64,000 nucleotides of DNA from Staphylococcus sp. MI 10-1553 (GTDB lineage: Bacteria; Bacillota; Bacilli; Staphylococcales; Staphylococcaceae). Position 1 is the stretch's first letter, and every line of letters starts with the position of its first letter. A program made the position numbers and the translations under genes. Shown in pieces: positions 46,407 to 55,513 of the stretch. The notes below the pieces were generated by a model. The model was not told where the DNA came from, made no database searches, and saw only the letters and a program-made list of their open reading frames with translations. The stretch spans positions 310,001 to 374,000 of the forward strand of contig NZ_CP048279.1 of the NCBI RefSeq assembly GCF_010365305.1, in the 5' to 3' direction.

Positions 46407-47147
46407 TTACAAATGATATTCTGGTTCAGCCATATGATGATTGAGCGCAAAATCTTCCATAATTTGACGACGAATGGATAACAATGCCTCATCACTACGA
46501 TTTCTCGGATGGGATTGATGAACGGTGTATTGGTTGAGAATTTGAGCCCCATCACCCAAAAGGACGATTTCATCTGACAAGTAGAGCGCTTCGTCAATAT
46601 CATGTGTCACGAGAATAAGTGTCGCATCAGTATGCGTACGCAATTTGATTAATTCGTCTTGTAATTTATAACGTGTGAAAGCATCGAGTGCGCCGAGTGG
46701 TTCGTCTAATAGCACCACGCGCGGTTGATGAATGAGTGCACGACAAATAGCGACACGTTGCTGCATCCCACCCGACAGCTCAGCAGGAAAATGAGCCCCT
46801 TTGTTAGCTAAGCCTACAGTAGATAAATATGTATCAATATCAGCATTGGATACATGTTTCGTTAACCCGAGCTTAATATTGTCGTTAATCGTTTTCCAAG
46901 GTAACAAGTTATGATGTTGAAATAACATTAAACAATCAGAAGAAGGGGCTGTTTTGTATGATTGATCAATGATGACCTCACCCGATGTCGGCGTTAAAAA
47001 GCCACCAATAATATTGAGTAAAGTCGATTTTCCACAACCACTCTTTCCGATAAAACTAATGATTTTTCCGGTAGGTACCGTTAAATTAAAATCTTGAATC
47101 ACATGTTGTTCGCCAAAACAATGATGCAGTGTTTTAATTTCAATCAC
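46407..47147 (-). CDS. ssuB: Sulfonate ABC transporter ATP-binding protein
   Basis: A 246-aa ATPase of the nitrate/sulfonate/taurine group. Walker A GKSGCGKST (about 34-42), signature LSGGMQQRVAICRAL, Walker B VVLLDEPLGALD and switch His in VTHDIDEA. Starts with GTG, supported by AGGAGG 8 nt upstream; a TATAAT lies in the leader on the minus strand. First gene of the four-gene operon ssuB-ssuA-ssuC-flavoprotein. Confidence 0.88.
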   Translation of the reverse strand: MIEIKTLHHCFGEQHVIQDFNLTVPTGKIISFIGKSGCGKSTLLNIIGGFLTPTSGEVIIDQSYKTAPSSDCLMLFQHHNLLPWKTINDNIKLGLTKHVSNADIDTYLSTVGLANKGAHFPAELSGGMQQRVAICRALIHQPRVVLLDEPLGALDAFTRYKLQDELIKLRTHTDATLILVTHDIDEALYLSDEIVLLGDGAQILNQYTVHQSHPRNRSDEALLSIRRQIMEDFALNHHMAEPEYHL

Positions 47148-47198
47148 CTCATCGCCTCCTAAACCTTATTGAAATACTAGGAATTATAGTGATAAAAA

Positions 47199-47274
47199 AG
47201 AGCGAGAAAGAGGTAGTGACAGTTTTGTGATATATCAAAATCAAATCGTTGACTGGCTACACAGTTCTCGCTCT
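47199..47274 (-). terminator. Long-loop terminator after the DUF4242 gene
   Basis: Minus-strand 10-bp stem AGAGCGAGAA/TTCTCGCTCT closing a ~56-nt loop and followed by TTTTTT. It separates the DUF4242 gene from ssuB. The long loop is unusual, so a regulated leader of ssuB is an alternative. Confidence 0.5.
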
Positions 47275-47327
47275 CAATGTGTCGGATTGATATGTGCGCA
47301 TTTGTATAGGTTGGGAAAGTGTTGGCA

Positions 47328-47840
47328 TTAAATTTTTTCGATACCGTCGATGGGTGTATTCACAGCTTCACGTGCACGACGAACCGCATCTTCATCTGGT
47401 GCGTTGTAGAGGCATACACATTTTGTCATATCTTCGCAAACATAAGTTCTTTGGAATTGTACTTCAGGCACTTCTTCATAATGTACGGAATTTTTCTTTT
47501 TACGCTCTAAATATTGATCCATTGTAATACCTTCAGGAATGTTCCAAGTGACTAAATAGTCGATAGCAACGTCACCTTGTTTGACCTCATCTAAATCTTT
47601 GCCAACAAGACGAACTTCTTTTACTAGGTTCACTTCGATAGATGCATCTTCTAAAAATTGTTTCGCTTCTTCTTCACTATTGCCTTCCACAATGAAATAA
47701 CCGTGTGATAAATCTTCAGTAACTTGTACTTCAATCAGTTCTGGACCTGCTTGTTCAGAAAGGGATTGTACTTTTTCTTCTAATTCCGTTGATGTTTTTG
47801 CGAAAGATAAATCTTGAGTTTCCAATAAGAATAAAGACAT
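47328..47840 (-). CDS. DUF4242 (SCO4226-like) protein, two-domain
   Basis: A 170-aa cytosolic protein made of two ferredoxin-like halves: MSLFLLETQDLS... (1-85) and YLVTWNIPEGITMDQYLERK... (90-170). The second half has the TYVCEDMTKCVCLYNAPDEDAV block with cysteines, as in the DUF4242 family, for which a nickel-binding relative has been described. Start at 47840 chosen from GGAGGT 6 nt upstream; the frame extends 35 codons further without support. Function unknown. Confidence 0.72.
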   Translation of the reverse strand: MSLFLLETQDLSFAKTSTELEEKVQSLSEQAGPELIEVQVTEDLSHGYFIVEGNSEEEAKQFLEDASIEVNLVKEVRLVGKDLDEVKQGDVAIDYLVTWNIPEGITMDQYLERKKKNSVHYEEVPEVQFQRTYVCEDMTKCVCLYNAPDEDAVRRAREAVNTPIDGIEKI

Positions 47841-48078
47841 AAAATACCTCCAACAAATTTGATATGGACATATTACCTTAATTCCTATCAGAATACAAGG
47901 GATTATTAGAAAACAAATCAGAATTTCTTGATAAATAAAATGCAAAAGAATAAAATGGAGTCGTGTTGAATACTTTTATTAATAATGAAAAAGTTATTGG
48001 AGAAATTAAAAATTAGACAGTGTCATGGCTTTGAAAGTGAATGATAATTGTAACAACATCAGTAGAGGGGGGAACTTC

Positions 48079-48534
48079 ATGTATCGACGTATCGTTATTT
48101 TAGGTATGCCGGGCTCAGGAAAATCGACTTTATGTATGAAGATTGGTAAAGCACTTCAAATTCCAACGTATCATTTAGATCGCTATGCATGGGAAGATGG
48201 CGAACTTGTACCGGCAGAAGTGTTGCAACGTCATGTCACTGAAATTGTGAAGACTGAGACATGGGTAATGGATGGCACGTATGAAGGGACGTTAGATGAA
48301 AGATTAGCACGCGCAGACTTATTGATTTGGCTTAGTGACTCACGTTGGCGATGTATATTACGGGTGATACGTCGCTATGTGATAGGCAAAGTTCGCCCTC
48401 AAGCTGGAGACAATCCAGATATCATCAGTTGGGAGTTCATACGATATATTTGGCGATATGAGCGAGATAAAACAGAGAGTATATTGCATATTTATCGCCC
48501 CCACGCCAACCATTGTGAACTGTGGCGAAGATGA
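48079..48534 (+). CDS. P-loop nucleotide kinase ('topology modulation'/FlaR-like), short C-terminus
   Basis: A 151-aa P-loop protein with Walker A GMPGSGKSTLC (about residues 8-18) and the HLDRYAW segment of the adenylate-kinase-like family often annotated as DNA topology modulation protein. Start at 48079 has GAGGGGGG upstream. It ends HANHCELWRR, roughly 20-25 residues short of typical relatives, and is followed at once by decayed sequence, so the 3' end may have been replaced by a rearrangement. True substrate is not established for this family. Confidence 0.7.
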   Translation: MYRRIVILGMPGSGKSTLCMKIGKALQIPTYHLDRYAWEDGELVPAEVLQRHVTEIVKTETWVMDGTYEGTLDERLARADLLIWLSDSRWRCILRVIRRYVIGKVRPQAGDNPDIISWEFIRYIWRYERDKTESILHIYRPHANHCELWRR

Positions 48535-48549
48535 AGAATCCAATGATAA

Positions 48550-48702
48550 AATGATAATAAAAAAGGTGATAAAGTAGCTACAGAAAATAGATACGTAGAA
48601 GGTGTGTTAGCAAGAATTGCCGCTAATGGAGTTAATTCAGTAACCTATACAGTAGGAGCCATACTTGTTGGATTAGCCGCAACTTTATCATATTATGGGT
48701 AA
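48550..48702 (+). pseudogene. Start-less remnant of a small hydrophobic peptide gene
   Basis: An open frame without ATG, ending ...AANGVNSVTYTVGAILVGLA plus six residues and TAA at 48700-48702. The charged N-terminal part followed by a Gly/Ala-rich hydrophobic helix resembles bacteriocin or small toxin peptides in general style, but I cannot place it in a family. It sits one base before the next broken peptide gene, as in a small-peptide operon. Confidence 0.35.
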
Positions 48703-48703
48703 A

Positions 48704-48862
48704 ATGAAAAACTATCAATGAGCAACAATAGCATCTCTCATATTAATAATAGCAAAAACGTTAGGAATAATAGGCATTACAACAACAAGCACAATAATAA
48801 TAACAATAATCAGCTTTATAATATCTCTAATTATTTTCAATGCTTTGCTTAAATCCAAATAG
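48704..48862 (+). pseudogene. Hydrophobic ~52-aa peptide gene with an in-frame TGA at codon 6
   Basis: ATG AAA AAC TAT CAA is followed by TGA and then 46 further open codons encoding two hydrophobic helices and the tail FNALLKSK. A single TGG-to-TGA change would explain the stop. Size, hydrophobicity and basic ends resemble the small immunity or companion peptides of bacteriocin operons. Family not recognised. Confidence 0.45.
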
Positions 48863-48897
48863 TTGTTATTCCAATTTCCATTTCGAACAAAAACGTT

Positions 48898-48945
48898 AAG
48901 CTATATGATATTTCAACTTGCTGAAATATCATATAGCTTTTTTTT
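48898..48945. terminator. 18-bp perfect stem-loop terminator
   Basis: Perfect stem 48898-48915/48922-48939 with loop ACTTGC, then a T8 run. It ends the plus-strand peptide remnants and faces the convergent redoxin gene. Confidence 0.85.
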
Positions 48946-49034
48946 AAATGTTTTCTCGGCATCATTGTACCCATATTCTTATTCGCCATTCAAACGACAT
49001 GCTTCTAAAATTTGAGTTAAGGGTTCTTTTTCTA

Positions 49035-49550
49035 CTATTCAGCCTTTTTATAACTATTTTGGATATATTGAATCATTTTTCTTAATTCAATCATTGTTGG
49101 ACGTCCGAATGGGTTCGTTTGTTTTTGCTGATAAAGCAAACGATTGTCCTCAGAAATTAAGAAATATGCTGGTTCATTGTGCGTACCGTGGTCATCATAA
49201 ATGGAATCGTCCGGATGACTATAAACGCCATAAGTATTCGCAAAATCACTGCTTTCATCAACAAGGACTGGGTATGGGACTTGTTTTTCCTCCACCATTT
49301 GACGAAGGTTTTCTGCTGTATCATTTGACGTTAAAATGATTTTAATATTTTTCTTTTCAAAGTAATCTACATTTTTAATTAAACTATCGAGTTCCTCCAT
49401 ACAAACAGGGCACCAAGAACCGCGGAAATTAATCACAAAATACCATTGATCCGGATGCGCTTGTTGGAATTGGTGAAAATCGAATGTTGTTCCATCTGTT
49501 GCGTTCAGTTTAACGTTTGGCATTTGATCACCTAATGTAAATTCTGTCAT
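49035..49550 (-). CDS. Redoxin/AhpC-TSA family thiol protein
   Basis: A ~171-aa thioredoxin-fold protein with the active-site motif GSWCPVCMEE (CxxC, about residues 46-49 from the chosen start), a cis-Pro region near YPVLVDESS and a long insert. It is related to peroxiredoxin-like or thiol-disulfide oxidoreductases. The second ATG (49550) is preferred because it stands 9 nt from AAAGGAGAG; the first (49556) is too close. No signal peptide, so it should act in the cytosol, likely on peroxide or protein disulfides. Confidence 0.78.
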   Translation of the reverse strand: MTEFTLGDQMPNVKLNATDGTTFDFHQFQQAHPDQWYFVINFRGSWCPVCMEELDSLIKNVDYFEKKNIKIILTSNDTAENLRQMVEEKQVPYPVLVDESSDFANTYGVYSHPDDSIYDDHGTHNEPAYFLISEDNRLLYQQKQTNPFGRPTMIELRKMIQYIQNSYKKAE

Positions 49551-49771
49551 TATCATTCTCTCCTTTTTTTGATGAAATATTGACTTACTGTTGATTCAAA
49601 TATAGCACTGTTGTTATATAGGGTGAAATATAGTGCTTATAACATGAAAAAATGTAGTGATAATGGCCTGGAAATTAACTTTTATACTACCCGTAGTGTG
49701 CGGGAGGTCTGAGTTGTGACAAGGGATTAGGCATTTTGTGTTGCACGTTAAGGAAAGTCATGTTAATTTAT

Positions 49772-49786
49772 ATGTAAACGTTTCCA
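49772..49786. promoter_or_regulatory. cre/LacI-type operator before rbsR
   Basis: ATGTAAACGTTTCCA matches every position of the cre consensus WTGNAANCGNWNNCW and contains the palindromic core AAACGTTT. It lies 17 bp before the rbsR start codon. It may bind CcpA, RbsR itself (a LacI-family protein with a similar half-site), or both. Confidence 0.7.
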
Positions 49787-49802
49787 CAAAGGGAGGTTTG
49801 CG

Positions 49803-50771
49803 ATGGCTACGATTAAAGAAGTCGCTGCGTTAGCGGGAGTGTCAGTCGCCACAGTATCTCGAGCGATGAATCAAAGTGGCTATGTTAAAGCAGAGACGAA
49901 AGAGAAAATTGAAGCGGCCATTCAGCAGTTGGACTATGCACCGAATGAAGTCGCACGCACTTTGAACATGAAACAATCTAAAGTCCTCGGTTTGCTGTTG
50001 CCAGATATGAGTAATCCATTTTTTACACATGTCGCACGTGGTGTAGAAGATACAGCAATGGCACGCGGTTATCACATCATGATTGGCAACGGTGCGATGA
50101 ATGAACATAAAGAACTCAATTACTTAGCGACTTTTAAAGCAAACCATTGTAGTGGTATTATTGCTTCTCAACTGTCTACGCAACATGCTTTTGAACAACT
50201 ACAAAATGATGATAGACCACATGTGCTCATTGACAGAGTAACGGCTAATGACTATTGTGTGGAAGCCGATCATCGACAAGGTGGGCGTTTACAAGCTGAA
50301 GTGGTGCTTCGAGGACAGGGTCAGCGTGTGTTAATTGTATATCAAGATCAAAGTTACCAATCTTTTCAACAACGTTATCAAATGGCGCGACACGTTTTAC
50401 AAAAAGCGGGTTGTACCGTATTTGAATTGTCAGATTTAGCTATGACAGAGGCACAGTTTTTAACTTTAATACATGAAAATCGTATTGATAGTGTCATTTG
50501 TAGTCATGATGTGGCGGCATTTCGTGTATTAAAGTGGCTATGTTATGACGGACAGCACGTACCGGAAGATGTACAAGTTGTCGGTTATGATGATATGCCA
50601 CTAGCAGAATGGTTTGTGCCTGGATTAACGACTGTGCGACAACCGGCGTACACGTTAGGTGAGCAAGCTGCAGAAAAACTGATTGCTCAAATTGAAGGAC
50701 AAGCTGATATAGAACGTAAGACGATGCTAGATGTCACATTAATAGAAAGAGAAACGACAAGGAGGAAGTAA
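49803..50771 (+). CDS. rbsR: LacI-family ribose operon repressor
   Basis: A 322-aa LacI/GalR regulator. N-terminal HTH (TIKEVAALAGVSVATVSRAMN, residues 3-23), hinge helix, then a periplasmic-binding-protein-like sugar domain. GGGAGG upstream supports the ATG. It is immediately followed by rbsK with one base between, and the operator-like site at 49772-49786 lies in its leader, suggesting autoregulation and repression of the whole rbsRKDACB operon in the absence of ribose. Confidence 0.9.
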   Translation: MATIKEVAALAGVSVATVSRAMNQSGYVKAETKEKIEAAIQQLDYAPNEVARTLNMKQSKVLGLLLPDMSNPFFTHVARGVEDTAMARGYHIMIGNGAMNEHKELNYLATFKANHCSGIIASQLSTQHAFEQLQNDDRPHVLIDRVTANDYCVEADHRQGGRLQAEVVLRGQGQRVLIVYQDQSYQSFQQRYQMARHVLQKAGCTVFELSDLAMTEAQFLTLIHENRIDSVICSHDVAAFRVLKWLCYDGQHVPEDVQVVGYDDMPLAEWFVPGLTTVRQPAYTLGEQAAEKLIAQIEGQADIERKTMLDVTLIERETTRRK

Positions 50772-50772
50772 A

Positions 50773-51657
50773 ATGCGTCAAATTTATGTTATTGGAAGTA
50801 TGTCTATGGATTTAGTTGTATCTTCACAAGTAGTGCCTGAACAAGGTGAAACCGTATTAGGTGACGACTTCTTTACAACACCTGGAGGAAAAGGTGCGAA
50901 CCAAGCTGTTGCAGCTGCACGTCTCGGTGAACATGTTCATATGATTGGCTGTGTCGGTGAAGATACATTTGGTCAGCAAATTCAACAAAACTTTAAAGAT
51001 AATGGAGTCCAAGTGGATGGCATTCAAGTGATTGAAGGTGAACCATCAGGAACGGCACATATTACGTTATCACAACAAGACAACCGCATTATCGTCGTGC
51101 CATCAGCGAATGGATATGTCACACCAGAGCGCATTCAACCTTATTTAGAACGTATTGAAGCGGGAGACATTGTTCTTATTCAACAAGAAATCCCTGCAGA
51201 TACTGTGACACATGTGATCAATTACTGTGCGCAACATGATATTGTGTCGATTTTAAATCCAGCACCTTACCGTGAAGTACCTGCAGAAGTCATTACACAA
51301 GCGAATTATATTACACCGAATGAAACGGAAAGTGCGCATCTCTTTGAAGGGAAAGACATTAAAGAAGCTGCAGCACAATATCCAAATCAACTCATTGTGA
51401 CACTCGGTTCAGAAGGCGCGATGTATCACAATGGCGAAGAAATCGTCAAAGTCCCAAGCTTCAAAAGAGAGGTTAAAGATACGACAGGTGCAGGCGATAC
51501 ATTTAACGGCGCATTGGCAGTTGGGTTGCAAAAAGACTATCCATTAACGAAAGCAATTGAGTTTGCGAACTTAGCAGCAAGTCATTCAGTAACAGGTATG
51601 GGCGCACAAGGTGGCATGCCGTACTTGGCAGATTTGGAAGGTGAGTTTGATGTATAG
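50773..51657 (+). CDS. rbsK: Ribokinase
   Basis: A 294-aa PfkB-family kinase making ribose-5-phosphate. Substrate motif GGKGANQAVAAARLG (about 39-53) and the catalytic/anion-hole motif DTTGAGDTFNGAL (catalytic Asp near residue 242) are intact. AAGGAGGAAG upstream. It overlaps rbsD by 8 nt. Confidence 0.95.
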   Translation: MRQIYVIGSMSMDLVVSSQVVPEQGETVLGDDFFTTPGGKGANQAVAAARLGEHVHMIGCVGEDTFGQQIQQNFKDNGVQVDGIQVIEGEPSGTAHITLSQQDNRIIVVPSANGYVTPERIQPYLERIEAGDIVLIQQEIPADTVTHVINYCAQHDIVSILNPAPYREVPAEVITQANYITPNETESAHLFEGKDIKEAAAQYPNQLIVTLGSEGAMYHNGEEIVKVPSFKREVKDTTGAGDTFNGALAVGLQKDYPLTKAIEFANLAASHSVTGMGAQGGMPYLADLEGEFDV

Positions 51658-52039
51658 ATATGGAACATTAAATAGTGAGATTTCTCGAGTGTTAAGTACG
51701 TTAGGTCATACAGATGAAATTGTCATTGCGGATTGTGGACTACCGATTCCAGACGGGGTCAAACGGATTGATTTAGCATTAAAAAAAGGTATGCCGTCAT
51801 TTGAAGAAGTGTATGAAGAGCTCATGCATCATATGGTCGTGGAACAAGTCGTTGTAGCTCGAGAAATGACAGCGCAAAATGAGGTGTTGTATCAAAAGAT
51901 TAAAAAAGATTTTCCAACGCTTGAAAGGGTCTCACACGAAGATTTTAAGAAGCAAACACGTCATGCAAAAGCGATTATTCGAACAGGTGAGGCCACACCA
52001 TATGCCAATATTATTTTACAAAGTGGTGTGATTTTCTAA
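51650..52039 (+). CDS. rbsD: D-ribose pyranase
   Basis: A 129-aa protein that interconverts pyranose and furanose forms of ribose. It begins MYRYGTLNSEISRVLSTLGHTDEIVIADCGLPIP, with the catalytic His20 and Asp28 region of RbsD, and ends in ATPYANIILQSGVIF. The ATG at 51650, inside the end of rbsK, is supported by GAAGGTGAG; an earlier start in the frame gives a non-family N-terminus. Confidence 0.93.
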   Translation: MYRYGTLNSEISRVLSTLGHTDEIVIADCGLPIPDGVKRIDLALKKGMPSFEEVYEELMHHMVVEQVVVAREMTAQNEVLYQKIKKDFPTLERVSHEDFKKQTRHAKAIIRTGEATPYANIILQSGVIF

Positions 52040-52051
52040 GGGGTGACAGCA

Positions 52052-53527
52052 ATGATTCAAATGACGAATATTCATAAATCATTTGGCACAAACAAAGTAT
52101 TACAAGGGGTAGATTTTACATTGAAAGAAGGTACCGTACATGCGTTAATGGGTGAAAACGGTGCTGGAAAATCGACATTAATGAAAGTGTTAGTCGGCAT
52201 TCATCAAAAAGATCAAGGTACATTAACGTACTTCGATCAGCCGATGACATTTGATAATCCAAAGCAAGCAGAGGCTGAAGGGATTACCTTTATTCATCAA
52301 GAACTCAATATTTGGCCGGAGTTGACGGTGTTGGAAAATTTATTTGTCGGGAAAGAAAAACGAAATGCTTTAGGCCTTTTAAATCCAAAAGCGATGCGTG
52401 ATCAAGCACAACAAATATTTGATACATTGGATTTTCATATTCCGTTTAATAAGTTGGCTAAACATTGTTCTATTGGTGAACAACAGATGATAGAAATTGC
52501 AAAAGCACTGATGACCGATGCCAAAATGATTATTATGGATGAACCGACTGCAACATTGACGGATACCGAAATTCAAGCATTATTTAAGTTGATGCGTCGT
52601 TTGAAATCACAAGGGGTGGCGTTTGTTTATATTTCACATCGAATGGCTGAAATTTTTGAAATATCGGATGAAATTACAGTGATGCGTGATGGTAAGACCG
52701 TATTGTATCGTTCGACTGAGGCCACTTCTTATCCGGAAATTGTGAAGGCAATGGTGGGAAGAGATATTGATGAACAGTATCCAACGCGTCATTATGTTGA
52801 ACAAGCACCTGTGTTAGAGGTGGAAGATTTAAACCATCAAGATTATCGCATTGAACATGTTGCGTTTCACTTGAAAGAAGGTGAAATTTTAGGGGTCAGT
52901 GGATTGATGGGAGCAGGACGTACCGAAATGATGCGGAGTTTATTTGGCATAGACAAAAATGAAAACGCTATCAAAATCAGAGGCAAAACGGTGCGAATCA
53001 ATTCTCCGCAAGATGCAATGGCAAATGGACTTGCAATGATTACCGAACGTCGTAAAGATGAAGGACTCATATTAGATTTCTCGATACGGGACAATATGGT
53101 TTTGCCGTCACTTAAAAGTTTTGCCAAGTATGGTTTTGTCGATACGAATAGCATGAAAGCTTTTGTGAAAACAATGCAAGACCGTTTAAACATTAAGGGT
53201 AATGTTGAAAGACCGGTTGCAGCGTTGTCTGGTGGAAATCAACAAAAAGTCGTCTTAGCGAAGTGGATTGGGACAGGTCCGAATATTATTATTTTCGATG
53301 AGCCTACTCGAGGAATCGATGTCGGTGCAAAGCGTGAAATTTATCAACTCATGAATGAACTGACTGAACGTGGCGTGTCGATTATTATGATTTCCTCGGA
53401 GTTACCAGAAGTGATTGGCATGAGTGATCGCGTCATGGTCGTTCATGAAGGTAAAGTCGCAGGACACTTAAAAGGCGATTTAATTACAGAAGAGAACATT
53501 ATGACGTTAGCAACAGGGGGACTTTAA
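52052..53527 (+). CDS. rbsA: Ribose ABC importer ATP-binding protein
   Basis: A ~491-aa double ATPase. The N-half has Walker A GENGAGKST and Walker B IIMDEPTATL. The C-half has the typical degenerate GLMGAGRTEMM in place of Walker A, then LSGGNQQKVVLAKW and IIFDEPTRGIDVGAK. Start ATG 52052 with AAGGGGTGA upstream (a GTG three codons earlier overlaps it). It ends flush with rbsC. Confidence 0.93.
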   Translation: MIQMTNIHKSFGTNKVLQGVDFTLKEGTVHALMGENGAGKSTLMKVLVGIHQKDQGTLTYFDQPMTFDNPKQAEAEGITFIHQELNIWPELTVLENLFVGKEKRNALGLLNPKAMRDQAQQIFDTLDFHIPFNKLAKHCSIGEQQMIEIAKALMTDAKMIIMDEPTATLTDTEIQALFKLMRRLKSQGVAFVYISHRMAEIFEISDEITVMRDGKTVLYRSTEATSYPEIVKAMVGRDIDEQYPTRHYVEQAPVLEVEDLNHQDYRIEHVAFHLKEGEILGVSGLMGAGRTEMMRSLFGIDKNENAIKIRGKTVRINSPQDAMANGLAMITERRKDEGLILDFSIRDNMVLPSLKSFAKYGFVDTNSMKAFVKTMQDRLNIKGNVERPVAALSGGNQQKVVLAKWIGTGPNIIIFDEPTRGIDVGAKREIYQLMNELTERGVSIIMISSELPEVIGMSDRVMVVHEGKVAGHLKGDLITEENIMTLATGGL

Positions 53528-54466
53528 ATGAAACAGTTAACAGCTAAAGCACCGTTTTTCGAAAAAGTATTACCATTTGTCGGCCTAATTTTACTTGTCG
53601 TCATTATTAGCATACTGAATACAGCATTTTTAGATTTATCGAACTTACTTAATTTGTTAAGACAAGTTTCTATTAACGGACTCATTGCTTTTGGGATGAC
53701 TTTCGTTATTTTAACAGGCGGTATCGATTTATCGGTAGGGTCGATTTTAGCGTTGTCATCAGCCTTTATTGCTTTGATGATTACGAGTGGACTTGATCCG
53801 ATTTTTGCGATAATTATGGGTGTGCTTATGGGTTTTGTTTTAGGTGTTGTTAATGGCTTATTCGTCACAAAAGGAAAAATGGCACCGTTTATCGCAACAT
53901 TAGCAACGATGACGATTTTTCGTGGTTTGACACTAGTCGTGACTGACGGGAATCCGATTACGAACTTAGGAGCGCATTATCTTTTCCAATTGTTCGGAAA
54001 AGGTTATTTCTTCGGCATTCCTGTACCAGCAGTTACAATGACAATCATGTTTATTGTCCTGTTTATCATTTTGCACCGCACAACGCTTGGACGCCATACA
54101 TATGCCATTGGGGGTAATGAAACGGCTGCATTGATTTCAGGTATTAAAGTCGATCGCATTAAAATTCTCATTTATGGGATTTCGGGTTTAATGTCAGCAT
54201 TAGCCGGTGCCATTCTTACATCACGTTTGAATTCTGCGCAACCGACAGCAGGGACAGCTTATGAACTGGACGCTATCGCCGCAGTTGTGTTGGGCGGTAC
54301 ATCATTAACAGGTGGTAAAGGGCGCATTGTAGGGACATTAATTGGTGTGCTTATCATTGGTGTATTGAACAACGGTTTGAATTTATTAGGCGTATCGTCA
54401 TTCTATCAACAAGTCGTTAAAGGGATTGTCATTCTCATTGCAGTGTTAATTGATAGAAAAAAATAA
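53528..54466 (+). CDS. rbsC: Ribose ABC importer permease
   Basis: A 312-aa permease with 8-10 helices and family motifs ILTGGIDLSVGSILALS and GGNETAALISGIKVDRIK. It starts one base after the rbsA stop. It forms the channel for ribose with RbsA and RbsB. Confidence 0.93.
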   Translation: MKQLTAKAPFFEKVLPFVGLILLVVIISILNTAFLDLSNLLNLLRQVSINGLIAFGMTFVILTGGIDLSVGSILALSSAFIALMITSGLDPIFAIIMGVLMGFVLGVVNGLFVTKGKMAPFIATLATMTIFRGLTLVVTDGNPITNLGAHYLFQLFGKGYFFGIPVPAVTMTIMFIVLFIILHRTTLGRHTYAIGGNETAALISGIKVDRIKILIYGISGLMSALAGAILTSRLNSAQPTAGTAYELDAIAAVVLGGTSLTGGKGRIVGTLIGVLIIGVLNNGLNLLGVSSFYQQVVKGIVILIAVLIDRKK

Positions 54467-54481
54467 GCGAAAGAGGCAAAA

Positions 54482-55396
54482 ATGATGAAAAGACTAGCAA
54501 TATTTTTACTTACTGTCGTCGTATTTTTAGCAGCATGTTCATTGGAGTCTCCGGTGAAAAAAGATCAATCTGGTAAAACGAATAAGAAAAAATCAGATAT
54601 GACCATTGGTGTCAGCATTTCAACATTGAATAACCCATTCTTCGTGTCTATCAAAAATGGCATTGAAAAACAAGCGAAAAAAAATGGAATGAAGGTGAAA
54701 ATCGTTGATGCACGTGATGATTCAGCAAAACAAACGAATGACATTGAAGACTTAGTACAACAACAAGTCGATTATTTAATCGTCAATCCAACTGATTCAA
54801 GTGCCATTTCAAGTGCAGTGGAATCAGCGAATCATGAAGGCATTCCAGTCATTACATTAGACCGTTCTGTTGATAAAGGGAAAGTGGCGACATTTATCGC
54901 TTCTGATAACGTAGAAGGTGGTAAAATGGGTGCAAACTTTATAGTGGATCAACTCGGTGAAAAAGCAAAAGTAGCAGAATTAGAAGGGGTACCTGGCGCA
55001 AGTGCAACGCGTGAACGTGGAAAAGGATTCCATGAAGTGGCGGATCAAAAACTCGAAGTCGTTTCAAAACAAAGTGCGAAATTTGATCGAGCTGAAGGTT
55101 TGAACGTCGCACAAAACATGATTCAAGCACATCCAGACATTCAAGCCATCTTTGCGCATAACGATGAAATGGCGTTGGGCGCAATCGAAGCTATTGGAGA
55201 TAAAGATATTTTAGTCGTTGGTTTTGACGGTAACGAAGATGCGATGAAGTCGATTAAAAATAAACAGTTAAATGCGACAGTTGCACAACAACCTGACGTA
55301 ATGGGACAAAAAGCGGTGACATCAATACTTCAGCTGATGGATGGTAAAAAAGTCGATGCATCTATTAAAATCCCATTGAAATTAGTATCGCAGTAG
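54482..55396 (+). CDS. rbsB: Ribose-binding lipoprotein
   Basis: A 304-aa lipoprotein: signal peptide ending in the lipobox FLAACS (Cys at about 20), then a type I periplasmic-binding fold beginning MTIGVSISTLNNPFFVSIKNG and containing DRSVDKGKVATFIASDN and the ligand segment GVPGASATRERGKGF. It presents ribose to RbsC at the cell surface. GAAAGAGG upstream. Last gene of the operon; a strong terminator follows. Confidence 0.93.
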   Translation: MMKRLAIFLLTVVVFLAACSLESPVKKDQSGKTNKKKSDMTIGVSISTLNNPFFVSIKNGIEKQAKKNGMKVKIVDARDDSAKQTNDIEDLVQQQVDYLIVNPTDSSAISSAVESANHEGIPVITLDRSVDKGKVATFIASDNVEGGKMGANFIVDQLGEKAKVAELEGVPGASATRERGKGFHEVADQKLEVVSKQSAKFDRAEGLNVAQNMIQAHPDIQAIFAHNDEMALGAIEAIGDKDILVVGFDGNEDAMKSIKNKQLNATVAQQPDVMGQKAVTSILQLMDGKKVDASIKIPLKLVSQ

Positions 55397-55441
55397 AGGT
55401 TCGAAGTGAATAGAAAATACAGTTACAGATTTATCAAAAAG

Positions 55442-55485
55442 CAGACGTATGTTTGGGAGAAATCTCACATACGTCTGTTTTTTTT
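55442..55485 (+). terminator. Terminator of the rbs operon
   Basis: Perfect 11-bp stem CAGACGTATGT/ACATACGTCTG (55442-55452/55467-55477) followed by a T8 run. Confidence 0.88.
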
Positions 55486-55513
55486 ATGTTGAGACTGCAA
55501 CTTTTATGGATGC

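Noticed and set aside
47148..47327. SAM-I riboswitch or T-box upstream of the sulfonate operon
   Set aside because: No conserved core of either class could be found; only a long-loop hairpin with a T-run is present.
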